A program made the position numbers and the translations under genes. Below are positions 44,641 to 53,490 of a stretch of 64,000 nucleotides of DNA, piece by piece. The stretch spans positions 60,053,851 through 60,117,850 of the forward strand of contig CM038044.1 in NCBI GenBank assembly GCA_021397845.1, read 5' to 3'. Numbering within the stretch: position 1 is the first letter of the stretch; the number at the start of each line of letters is the position of its first letter. Source of the DNA: Areca catechu (taxonomy: Eukaryota; Streptophyta; Magnoliopsida; Arecales; Arecaceae). The notes under the pieces are model-generated. The model searched no databases. It was not told the DNA's origin and was given only the letters and a program-made list of their open reading frames with translations.

Positions 44641-45255
44641 TCACAAGGATGACATTGAAGAGGAAATATATATGGCAGACCCAGAATTAGTTGACCAGAA
44701 AAATACTCTGACCGATGCTATATTGGAAGGACAATTAGAAGAAGAGAACTATGAGGAGTACAACATTGCTACTACGAAGGCTTTACCTAAGGAAACACTA
44801 GAAGAGAATCAAGTTATAGAGCCTAGTCCTGAATTTCAAGAACAAGAAGAAATTAGTGAGGACAGGGTTTCTTTAATTTAGTACCCTTAGGAGGAATTCA
44901 CTCCTTTAGTCCCAATTAAAGAACTCTTTCCTGAAATTGCTGACTCATCCTTCCATAAAGTGGACCTTTTATCGCCTGTAGATATAAATCAATGTCCAAA
45001 TATTAAGGTCATCCCCATTAATCAAGGACTATTCCTCGAATCCTCTTCTTATTTCCTACCCTATCCTAAGGCTTCCAATTCGTCTAGAACCACTCGATTA
45101 CACTTTGTTGAGGCTAACAGGTTGCATAAATCCTTTATGCACATTAGATTTGCTACCTATTTCTGGAAGACCTTATGGCATCTATTAGGAGTTCATGTAA
45201 AATTTTTATCTACATGTCTCCCACCAACCAAGGGTCAGGCACAAAGTTATAGTTA
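44641..45255 (+). pseudogene. Acidic linker and integrase relic of element F
   Basis: ADPELVDQKNTLTDAILEGQ and ALPKETLEENQVIEPSPEFQ (44672-44881, acidic), then IKELFPEIADSSFHKVDLLS and SSYFLPYPKASNSSRTTRLH. The integrase relic reads FVEANRLHKSFMHIRFATYF, WKTLWHLLGVHVKF (about 45100-45210). Two open stretches (70 and 98 codons) are separated by stops at about 44880 and 44890. The relic lacks the catalytic Asp segment present in G1. Confidence 0.78.
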
Positions 45256-45379
45256 AAGATTTAATAAATTCCTTTCGATAAGAATGCATAGTCGAACCTA
45301 AAATTTATTAGGGATTGGTACGAGTCATATGCACAGCATGTTAGAGAATTGTTCAAAGAAATTAGTAAGAAAATTAATT

Positions 45380-46001
45380 TGAGAAATGGGACTTACAAGC
45401 ATATGGCTAATTCCCATAAAAGAGTCAAAGAATTTTATGAAGGGGACTATGTCACGATTAGGCTTAGACCTGAACGGTTCCCACCAAGAACCATGAAAAA
45501 AGTTACATGCCCATGGTACAAGTCTTTTCAAAATAATAAAAAAAATTGGACCTAATGCCTATGTGCTTGAGTTTCCATCTGACTTAGGTATCAGTTCAAC
45601 TTTTAATATCTCAAACCTAGTAGAATATCAACATCGATATCTAGTGAGCCTATTGGACCTGATCCCATTTTTGAGAGTGAACCTATCCCTGAGTATCCAC
45701 CAGCCACATTACCAGAATGGCAAGATAGGATTGAGCGAATTCTAGATGACAAGACTATCGCTACTTGGAACAAAGACTATCAATGCTATTTGGTCGTTGG
45801 CAAGGTCAATCAAAATCTAAAGACTCGTGGATCACTCGAGATGATCTACAAAAAATCAACCCAGACATACTAGAACACTATCAAAGTCAAGTTTACCCAT
45901 ACTTGACAAAGTCGTGTCCTTCCCATCCCGGGAGAATTGGTGCAAGCACCAGAGTTCGTAAGATATCTCAAGCAAACCATATCAACCCAAGCTCCTTATA
46001 G
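45380..46001 (+). pseudogene. GPY/F-like segment and chromodomain of element F
   Basis: MANSHKRVKEFYEGDYVTIR, LRPERFPPRTMKK, a frameshift, AYVLEFPSDLGISSTFNISN, a frameshift, then RWQGQSKSKDSWITRDDLQK, INPDILEHYQSQVYPYL. At least two frameshifts break it. As elsewhere, the frame runs across the polypurine tract (CATCCCGGGAGAAT, 45924-45937) into the LTR. Confidence 0.78.
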
Positions 46002-46030
46002 ATTCCAAGTAAATAAACCAAACTCTGATT
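45938..46030 (+). repeat. Truncated 3' LTR of element F
   Basis: TGGTGCAAGCACCAGAG... matches the first 93 bp of the 5' LTR and stops at ...AACTCTGATT, where copia C begins. The expected continuation is not found to the right of copia C. Confidence 0.8.
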
Positions 46031-46673
46031 TGAAAGGAAAGCAAAACGAGTATGCATGGCAGAAAAAAAATATTTTAAAATAATTTTAAAATAAGCACAG
46101 TAGAAGCCTTGGTAGATCGATTAAAACAATATACCAATCTACTTACAACAGGAACAAGTATGATAATATAGCATACAAAAGACATCATAAGTAGGAAAAG
46201 AACCAAAATGCATAAGGATACCTTACCATTATACCTTTAGGAGGTGGTTATAAAAAAGCCCTCGAGCCACACACATGTCTGGCCTCTACGGGTAGTTTAC
46301 ACCAAAGCTTGATTCTGATCAACTCTCTCAAAGTGCTAGCCCCTTAGCATCCTTAAGGCCGATCTACTTCTTCTTGGAAGACAAGGAGGAGAGGTGGAAC
46401 CCTTCCTAACTAGCTCTCTTCCCAAGACCTAGCTTGAGTGCTAGGTAGTTACACACCCAAAATCCTAGTCCTTCCAAGCCCCTTTTCTTTTCCCTCTCAG
46501 AATTTCAGCAGTCTCATTCAACAAGAAAACTCTTCAACTTACCAGGAGCCCCTAAAACAACCCTTATTTATAAAGGCAGCCAAGAGAGGGAGAAAGAGGA
46601 AGGAGGAGTGATTGGGGGAGAAGGTCAAGGACCATACAAAATTAGCTCTAGGCTCATAAGGCAAGAATGACCA
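46031..46673 (-). repeat. LTR of copia C, left part
   Basis: Plus-strand TGAAAGGAAAGC at 46031 is the LTR end. The sequence matches LTR B 15598-16240, including the block at 46267 ('cgagccacacacatgtctgg') and a minus-orientation TATA box (TTTATAAATAA) at 46564-46575. It is interrupted at 46673 by element E and resumes at 52950. Confidence 0.85.
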
Positions 46674-48129
46674 TGATGGGGACACCTGAGGCACCAGAAT
46701 AAGACAGAGGCTTTTTCAACCCTCTGTAAATTGATCAATAATTTATGAGTCTATCTGTAATAAGGGCTTAGCTTATCTGAGTCCATTTTAGTTGTTATTT
46801 GAATATTTTTAGTTGTTATTTCAGTTCTGTACTAGTCAGCTCATGTTGAGCTAGTTCAGTCCAATACTAGTCAGCTCATGTTGAGCTAATTTTATTTTTT
46901 TTAGTCCTGTCCAAGCATACTGAAGACTCAAGACTATATCATACAAGTGAAGACCAAGTCCAACTAGATTGAAGATATGGAAGTATAGCACAAGTCCAAC
47001 CCAGCTTGAAGATTTGAAGACCCCAGGAGAAAAATTCAGAAAACCCTGATTTCTTTCAGATGCCCTCCAGATACCCAGATTCCCTTCCAGATGCCAAAGT
47101 ATATTCATAGATAAGGGCATCCATGATTCCAGAGGTCCATCTGCATCCTAGCCCAAACAAATCAAGCCCAGGTTCCAAGCCCAAGCCCCTAAGAAGCAAA
47201 ATACCAGGGAATATTCCTGCTACCTGGCTACCAGGCCACCCCAGCTTCCAGAGGCCCAAACCCATGCACCCGAGCCCCTTTGGGCCGGCCTTTTGCTGCT
47301 CCTAGAAGCCCAACATGCCCCCCTAGGCATCCTTGGAGTCTTGACCAAGTCAAGAAAATTCTTAGGGATTTTTCTACCTAATATTTTCTTATTTTCTAGC
47401 TAGGGTTTGAGAGGGAAAAGGATTCTTATGTAAAGACTTATGTACCCTTACTTGGAGCCCAAGGTTAAGGATCTATTTAAGGGACCCTAGCCTCTTGTAT
47501 GAGGGGAATTTTTGATGAATGAAAACTTTGAGTTCTTCTATTGAGTGGTGTGATACCCTGCTGTGTGCATAAAGGGGTTTGTGAGAGTTGTTCTTCCCGG
47601 TGTTTGCAATCATCTTCCTGCTGCCAACAAACCCTCCAGATCCCTGGACGCCCACTCCAAAAGAAGCCTTCCCTTGCTGTTTTTACTTTGTTTTCTTGTT
47701 CCTTTGTGAGCTTTCTAATCCCTGACAGGTCATTTGCAGGTCCCTGAGTTCTTACGAATCCAACGACTCCAGCCAAGCCTCAATCGGATCACCGAGCAGA
47801 AAGCCGGGTATCCGCGGGTCTTTGGCTCGATTTTCTAGGCCGCATCCGTCGAGGAACGAGAGACCCCTTCGCTGCGATCTTCACAGATGTTTTCAGGTAC
47901 ACCCCTCTACCTCCAGTAGTTTTATTGTAGGAGAACTTGCCCTAACCGAGGCTTCTCAGCCCCGGCGGTCCTTCTTTGCTACTTTTCTAGGTCCTAATCT
48001 GCATGCTGATCTTCAAAAATTCATAAAAAATTTCTTACAAATAATTTTGATCTGAAATTTGGGAATTAATCACCTAACTCAACATGTAAAACATACAAAA
48101 AAAATTGCATGCATATTAGTCCCCCATCA
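46674..48129 (+). repeat. 5' LTR of element E
   Basis: TGATGGGGACACCTGAG... to ...TAGTCCCCCATCA. TATA-like TCTATTTAAG at 47472-47481 and a poly(A)-type AATGAATGAAAAC at 47516. ORFs on both strands recur at the same place in the 3' LTR and are not genes. Confidence 0.92.
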
Positions 48130-48131
48130 TT

Positions 48132-48143
48132 TGGTATCAGAGC
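48132..48143 (+). other. Primer binding site of element E
   Basis: TGGTATCAGAGC, complementary to initiator tRNA-Met, two bases after the LTR end. Confidence 0.93.
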
Positions 48144-49009
48144 TTAGATTAGGGCTTGTTTTCTGCAATTTTTCAGTCCATATATACTCTGTTATTTTAA
48201 TTATTTCTCCCTGATAAAAACTCCAAAAATTCTAAAATTTATTTTTCTGGATTCATCATAATTCACAGTAATTTTAAAAATCTTTGTAGATTTTATTATG
48301 GCCTGTGAAGTTTCTTCAAGCCGAAATACATCCTACAAATTTTTGGCTCTATTTTTTTCAGCAAGACAAGTTTGGAAGTTTTAGGTTTTTGTTTAGCAGT
48401 TTTTGCATATTTTTTAATTTTAGTATATTTACAGCATATTAGGCCATGATTTGCAAGTTTTCTTCTGTTTAAAAAATACCAAAAAAAAAATTACATATTC
48501 TCCAAAAATACCAAAAAAAATATCTAAACCCTAATTTGCATCCTCATCTGCCTGCCATCATTGCATAATTTACTTTTAAGGGCACTCTTGCTATATCAGA
48601 TAGGGGGAGGATTTGATCACCTCTCCTTTGCCCAAAACCATATCCCTTACATTCGGTCCCAAGCCTTAACCTAAAATTAATTAGACTTAATTTGCCCTAG
48701 TGGGCTAGGGACACCAACTGGTCGGGTCCGGGCTAGTGTTAGATCACTGTGTCAAGTTAACCTGTGTGTGCCTTGTGCTCAGTGTCTAGAACGGTGGTTT
48801 AGGGATTCAATCCTGAAGGGCTTGTGTGCTGGTCCGCCTACCTGGCCAATCTCTAATTGGTGTCTAGGATTGGCAATCAGGGACCTAACACTCCCCTTAC
48901 ACCTGCCTGGCTGAGTACAGGGTTACTATAGGTTAGTTTGCCACCCTGATTGAGCATCTAGTTTGGACTCCAGGTCTAGTCAGCTATAGTCGGTCTGATC
49001 GAGTCTTGC
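48144..49009 (+). other. Untranslated leader of element E
   Basis: It is 0.87 kb without coding capacity, with A-rich runs at 48475-48530. It ends at the ATG of the gag-like ORF. Confidence 0.6.
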
Positions 49010-49792
49010 ATGAGCACTAGATCAGGAGTTTCATATCACCCACCTCCTTCACAAATGTCTGAATCCATGGAAAATTTACAATCTCAAATAAAAGCCCTAG
49101 CTGATCAAATGGCCCAAATGGCTACCCACATAACTACCCAGATAACTACCCAGATGACCCAGTTAACTCAGTCTCGTATTCAAACCAATGATAGAATTGA
49201 CCATCTTGCCAATAGGTTTGATCAGTTAAAAGTCCGGGTAGGGACCCCAGAAAAAAACCATGGGTCACAGTCTGAGCCAGATCCTGATTCCCCTCAACCT
49301 AGGAGGACCCCAAACCCTGATCCATACCTTGAGGCTGAACCTAGGAGAGCCCATCATCCTGACCCAATCCCTAAGGTTAGTCCTAGAAGACCCAATCAGG
49401 ATTTTGTAGACCAGGAAGATAGATCCTATTTACCCACATCCTCTAAGCCTAGTATACCCACAACCTATAGATCTTATGACTCCAAATCCTATGAACCTAG
49501 AACCTATGAATCCAGAACCTATGAACCTAGATCCTATGACTCTAGATCCCATGATCATAAATCCTATGCACCCACACCCTATAAGCCTAGTAGACCCAAC
49601 ACCCAATATTCTGACCCATATAGGGAGTCCAACCCTAGGAGAACCCAATATTCTGACCCATATAGGGAGTCCAACCCTAGGAGAACCCAGTATTCTGACC
49701 CATATAGGGAGTCCAACCCTAGGAGGACCCAATATCCTGACCCATATAGGGAGCCCAACCTCAGGAGGACCCCATACCATGATCCATCTTAG
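49010..49792 (+). CDS. gag-like N-terminal ORF of element E with tandem repeats
   Basis: It is 260 codons. The start at 49010 is supported by the matching start of I (STRLGVPYHP versus STRSGVSYHPPPSQ). Residues 20-90 form a Gln/Met/Thr-rich coiled-coil-like stretch (ENLQSQIKALADQMAQM, DRIDHLANRFDQLKVRV). A Pro/Arg-rich linker follows, then short YEPR/YESR/YDSR repeats (about 150-185). Then come four 14-residue repeats YSDPYRESNPRRTQ (about 199-255). The gag core and zinc knuckles of G1 are absent. The ORF ends at TAG after HDPS, and a shifted frame continues at 49846. It is probably the 5' part of one original frame. Confidence 0.65.
   Translation: MSTRSGVSYHPPPSQMSESMENLQSQIKALADQMAQMATHITTQITTQMTQLTQSRIQTNDRIDHLANRFDQLKVRVGTPEKNHGSQSEPDPDSPQPRRTPNPDPYLEAEPRRAHHPDPIPKVSPRRPNQDFVDQEDRSYLPTSSKPSIPTTYRSYDSKSYEPRTYESRTYEPRSYDSRSHDHKSYAPTPYKPSRPNTQYSDPYRESNPRRTQYSDPYRESNPRRTQYSDPYRESNPRRTQYPDPYREPNLRRTPYHDPS
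49605..49785 (+). repeat. 42-bp tandem repeat in the gag-like ORF of E
   Basis: Four units of 42 bp, each coding YSDPYRESNPRRTQ; the first three are nearly identical and the last has diverged (YPDPYREPNLRRTP). Upstream at 49467-49570 are 15-18-bp units coding YEPRT/YESRT/YDSRS. Confidence 0.88.
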
Positions 49793-49845
49793 AACCTGAT
49801 CATAGAGCTGACCCAAAATCCTATGACCCCAGATCCTATAATCCC

Positions 49846-50850
49846 ATGACCCATAGATCTGCACCCTTGTCCTATGAGCCTAGAGAACCCATATCCCCTA
49901 AGTATCAACCTAGTACTAGTCATGCTTCCCCTAGTCAACTTGAACCCCATAGGATTAGTATCTCTAAATACGAACCCAGTAGTGAGCCACTACCCCTTAT
50001 ACAACCTGAACCTACTAGGAGTAGTACCCATAATCAGAGACCAGAACCTAACCAATTTCCTGCTAGCCGACCTTCTCCGACCATTCCTGAGATTCACAAG
50101 GCTTACATTAACACGGAAGTGTATGAAACTGATGTGAGCCTAGTGGATGAGTATGAGGGAGAAGAGGAGACACCTTTAGTAGACCTAGAATTAGCTAACC
50201 CAGTAGATACCCAGGTAGAAACCAACCCAGAGCTAGTTGACCTTGACCATATCCAACCTAAAGCTATAATGGAAGAACAAATAGAGGAAGAGAACCTAGG
50301 TACTGCTACTAGAGCCTTACCTGAGGAAACCATAGAGGAGAGCCAAATTATAGAGTCTAGTCCTAAAATACAAGAACCAGAAGAATTTATTAAGGACCTG
50401 ATCTCTTTGAATCAGTACCCTCAGGATGAGTCTCCTCCTATAGTTCCCATTAAGGACCTCTTTCCTGAGATTAATAACCCATCCTTCCATTATACAAACC
50501 CCGTAGATATATCACAACCCCATAAGGTTAACCTCATTAGTCTAGGATTAGTCCCTGACATGCCTTCTTTGATTCTACTTTATCCAACTAACCCAGAACC
50601 TTTTTCTCCACCCTACCAGAGTAATTCTGAACTCACTTCCTATTTTCTACCCTTTCCTGAGTTTTCTCATGTGTCTAGAACTATTAGGTTACATTTTGTT
50701 GAGGTTGCTAGGTTGCAAGGATCCATAGAGCCCATCCCATTTGCTACCTACTTTTGGCAGACCCTCTGGCACTTATTAGGAGTTACTAGCAAATTTTCTT
50801 CTGCATGTCATCCATCAACCATGACTCATGCCCCCATGCCCAAGTGGTAG
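49846..50850 (+). CDS. Acidic linker and integrase-relic ORF of element E
   Basis: It is 334 codons, the longest ORF of this module in the window. Residues 1-85 are Pro/Ser-rich. Then come INTEVYETDVSLVDEYEGEE (similar to EVYEAGMNLVHEYEGEEE of G1), ALPEETIEESQIIESSPKI and IKDLFPEINNPSFHYTNPVD. The C-terminal part reads FLPFPEFSHVSRTIRLHFVE, VARLQGSIEPIPFATYFWQT, LWHLLGVTSKFSSACHPST. This last part aligns with the G1 integrase core from about 3690 to 3860, but the catalytic IVSDRD segment is replaced by a shorter SIEPIP. It is open from 49846 to the stop at 50848 without a break. No activity can be assigned. Confidence 0.7.
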   Translation: MTHRSAPLSYEPREPISPKYQPSTSHASPSQLEPHRISISKYEPSSEPLPLIQPEPTRSSTHNQRPEPNQFPASRPSPTIPEIHKAYINTEVYETDVSLVDEYEGEEETPLVDLELANPVDTQVETNPELVDLDHIQPKAIMEEQIEEENLGTATRALPEETIEESQIIESSPKIQEPEEFIKDLISLNQYPQDESPPIVPIKDLFPEINNPSFHYTNPVDISQPHKVNLISLGLVPDMPSLILLYPTNPEPFSPPYQSNSELTSYFLPFPEFSHVSRTIRLHFVEVARLQGSIEPIPFATYFWQTLWHLLGVTSKFSSACHPSTMTHAPMPKW

Positions 50851-50964
50851 TTAAGACCTAATAAACCTCTTTAGTCGAGTCTGTTAGGTGTAGGTTTGAG
50901 TCCTTTGCATCATCTTGTTAGGAGTCTGCATGTGCTTAGCATGTTCACCACCAGCACTAATGTT

Positions 50965-51509
50965 AAAACAACTGGCTAATTCCCGAAGATGGATCAAAAA
51001 ATTTGATGTAGTGGATTTTATCTTGGTTAGGCTTAGGCCTAAAAGAAGCTTCATGCTCGCAGAGCCGAACCTTTTAAAGTGATAGAGAAGGTTGGATCAA
51101 ATGCCTAGGTGTTAGACTTGCCTTCGGATTTGGGCATTAGTTCTACCTTCAATATTATAGACCTGGTTGAGTATAGGGAACCGGCAGCGCTACCTAGTGA
51201 GGCCTTTGGACCTATTCCTTTTCATTGTGAGTGACCCTAACCTAGAGTGTCCACAAACAAATTTGGCCTGAGAGAGGAGAACGGATCGAGCATATCCTGG
51301 ACAATAAAGCCATCATGACCCAGGGCCATGACTATCAACGCTTCCTGGTCCGATGGCAAGGCCGGTCAGAGTCGGACGATTCATGGATTTCTCGAGAGGA
51401 CTTGCAACGCCTCAACCCAGACCTTCTCGAGAGATATGTGAGTCAGTCTGACCTTCACTCGACAGGGTCGAGTTCCTCCAATCCCGGGAGAATTGGTGGG
51501 GACACCTGA
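50965..51509 (+). pseudogene. GPY/F-like segment (broken) and chromodomain of element E
   Basis: 50970-51240 carries degraded GPY/F sequence (LANSRRWIKKFDVVDFILVR, a deletion, PSDLGISSTFNIIDLVEYRE). Then 51315-51509 is open: GHDYQRFLVRWQGRSESDDS, WISREDLQRLNPDLLERYVS, QSDLHSTGSSSSNPGRIGGD, a full chromodomain running over the polypurine tract (about 51480-51493) into the 3' LTR. Confidence 0.82.
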
Positions 51510-52949
51510 GACACCAGAATAAGACAGAGGCTTTTTCAACCCTCTGTAAATTGATCAATAATTTATGAGTCCATCTGTAATAAGGGCTTAGCTCATCTGA
51601 GTCCATTTTAGTTGTTATTTGAGTATTTTTAGTTGTTATTTCAGTTCTGTACTAGTCAGCTCATGTTGAGCTAGTTCAGTCCAATGCTAGTCAGCTCATG
51701 TTGAGCTAATTTTATTTTTTTGAGTCATGTCCAAGCATACTGAAGACTCAAGACTATGTCATACAAGTGAAGACCAAGTCCAACTAGATTGAAGACATGG
51801 AAGTATAGCACAAGTCCAACCCAGCTTGAAGATTTGAAGACCCCAGGAGGAAAATTCAGAAAACCCTGATTTCTTGCAGATGCCCTCCAGATACCCAGAT
51901 TCCCTTCCAGATGCCAAAGTATATTCATAGATAAGGGCATCCATGATTCCAGAGGTCCATCTACATCCTATCCCAAAGAAATCAAGCCCAGGTGCCAAGC
52001 CCAAGCCCCTAAGAAGCAAGATACCAGGGAATATTCCTGCTACCTGGCTACCAGGCCACCCCAGCTTCCAGAGGCCCAAACTCATGCACCCGAGCCCCTT
52101 TGGGCTGGCCTTTTGCTGCTCCTAGAAGCCCAACATGCCCCCCTAGGCGTCCTTGGAGTCTTGACCAAGTCAAAAAAATTTTTAGGGATTTTTCTACCTA
52201 ATATTTCCTTATTTTCTAGCTATGGTTTGAGAGGGAAAAGGATTCTTATGTAAAGACTTATGTACCCTTACTTGGAGCCCAAGGTTAAGGGTCTATTTAA
52301 GGGACCCTAGCCTCTTGTATGAGGGGAATTTTTGATGAATGAAAACCTTGAGTTCATCTATTGAGTGGTGTGATACCCTGCTGTGTGCATAAAGGGGCTT
52401 GTGAGAGTTCTTCTTCCCGGTGTTTGCAATCATCTTCCTGCTGCCAACAAACCCTCCAGATCCCTGGACGCCCACTCCAAAAGAAGCCTTCCATTGCTAT
52501 TTTTACTTTGTTTTCTTGTTCCTTTGTGAGCTTTCTAACCCCTGACAGGTTGTTTGCAGGTCCCTGAGTTCCTACGAATCCAACGACTCCAGCCAAGCCT
52601 CAATCGGATCACCGAGCAGAAAGCCAGGTATCCGCGGGTCTTTGGCTCGGTTTTCCAGGCCGCATCCATCGAGGAACGAGAGACCCCTTCGCTGCGATCT
52701 TCACAGACATTGTCAGGTACACCCCTCTACCTCCAGTAGTTTTATTGTAGGAGAACTTGCCCTAACTGAGGCTTCTCAGCCCCGGCGGTCCTTCTTTGCT
52801 ACTTTTCTAGGTCCTAATCTGCATGCTGATCTTCAAAAATTCATACAAAATTTCCTACAAATAATTTTGATCTGAAATTTGGGAATTAATCACCTAACTC
52901 AACATGTAAAACATACAAAAAAAATTGCATGCATATTAGTCCCCCATCA
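51494..52949 (+). repeat. 3' LTR of element E
   Basis: TGGTGGGGACACCTGAG... to ...CCCCCATCA, 1456 bp, about 3% different from the 5' LTR by my count. TATA-like at 52292-52301. Confidence 0.92.
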
Positions 52950-53136
52950 GACCATTATTCCATGAAAGCTTGGAGACAAAATCAGCCAAAATTTGAAATT
53001 TGAATTCAGGTCAAAACCTTACAAAGAATGACCATCATTCCAAGAAGGCTTGGAGCCAAAACTAACTAGAATTCAAAATTCGAATTGAGGTCAAAACTTT
53101 CCAAAAATTCTTCCAAGAATTTTTGCTCATCACAGC

Positions 53137-53215
53137 CAAGTGTCGACAATTCTTAGTGTCGACTTTCCAAGTGTCGACACTTCCTAGTGTCGACACTTGG
53201 AAGTGTCGACACTTG
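53137..53215. promoter_or_regulatory. Palindromic GTGTCGACAC cluster in LTR C
   Basis: Five copies or near-copies in 79 bp (e.g. CCAAGTGTCGACACTT at 53167). Subtracting element E, they lie roughly 285 bp upstream of the minus-strand TATA box at 46564, close to the spacing in LTR B. Confidence 0.6.
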
Positions 53216-53307
53216 AAACATGGTCAACCATATTGACTTCCAGTGATGGCAAACGATTTTCAATCATCGATCAGCTTTTTAATCAGATAGAAACCCCTAT
53301 GATGTGT

Positions 53308-53490
53308 GATCCCATAGGTTCTAACACTAAGCTGGTAGTGCTAAAACACTTCCAGTACTAGTCAAAGTCATCATCTAGCAATAATACCCGACGTCTGAAG
53401 ACCCCATAGGTTCAAACACTAAGCCGGTAGCACTGAAGCACTTTCAGTACCAGTCAAAGTCATCATCTAGCAATGATACTTGACATCCAG
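53308..53490. repeat. Tandem duplication of about 93 bp in LTR C
   Basis: Both units begin CCCATAGGTTC(T/A)AACACTAAG and pass through GTCAAAGTCATCATCTAGCA. LTR B has a single copy at about 16565-16655. Confidence 0.82.

Larger units (their letters stand above)
41672..46030 (+). mobile_element. Non-autonomous gypsy element F
   Basis: 5' LTR 41672-42950, primer site 42955-42966, interior to 45937, 3' LTR truncated at 46030 by copia C. The interior has a gag N-terminus with gag core, acidic linker, integrase relic, GPY/F-like segment and chromodomain, and lacks protease, RT and RNase H. The 5' LTR interrupts T's gag after GGGAG (41667-41671). The right-hand duplication cannot be checked, because the rest of F's 3' LTR is not found in the window. 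Confidence 0.88.
46674..52949 (+). mobile_element. Non-autonomous gypsy element E (5-bp target duplication GACCA)
   Basis: This is a complete element of 6276 bp with LTRs of identical length (46674-48129 and 51494-52949, 1456 bp each) and perfect duplications GACCA at 46669-46673 and 52950-52954. I count about 45 substitutions and no indel between the LTRs by eye, mostly transitions. The primer site TGGTATCAGAGC is at 48132. The interior codes only gag-like N-terminal sequence with repeats, the acidic linker, the integrase relic, a broken GPY/F segment and a chromodomain. Gag core, protease, RT and RNase H are missing. Confidence 0.95.

Noticed and set aside
48132..48143. TGGTATCAGAGC sequences as possible tRNA gene fragments
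   Set aside because: Each occurrence stands directly beside an LTR end with no cloverleaf around it; they are primer binding sites.
49430..49864. 144-codon minus-strand ORF with repeated GLPIWVRILG-type units
   Set aside because: It is the antisense shadow of the 42-bp coding repeat of element E; the sense frame matches the gag-like start of element I.
50640..50815. The RLHFVE...FATYFWKTLWHLLG segment as a captured host gene
   Set aside because: Alignment with the G1 integrase around FFNEIVRLHG and KTLWHKLG shows it is a divergent integrase-core piece, so a host origin is not needed.
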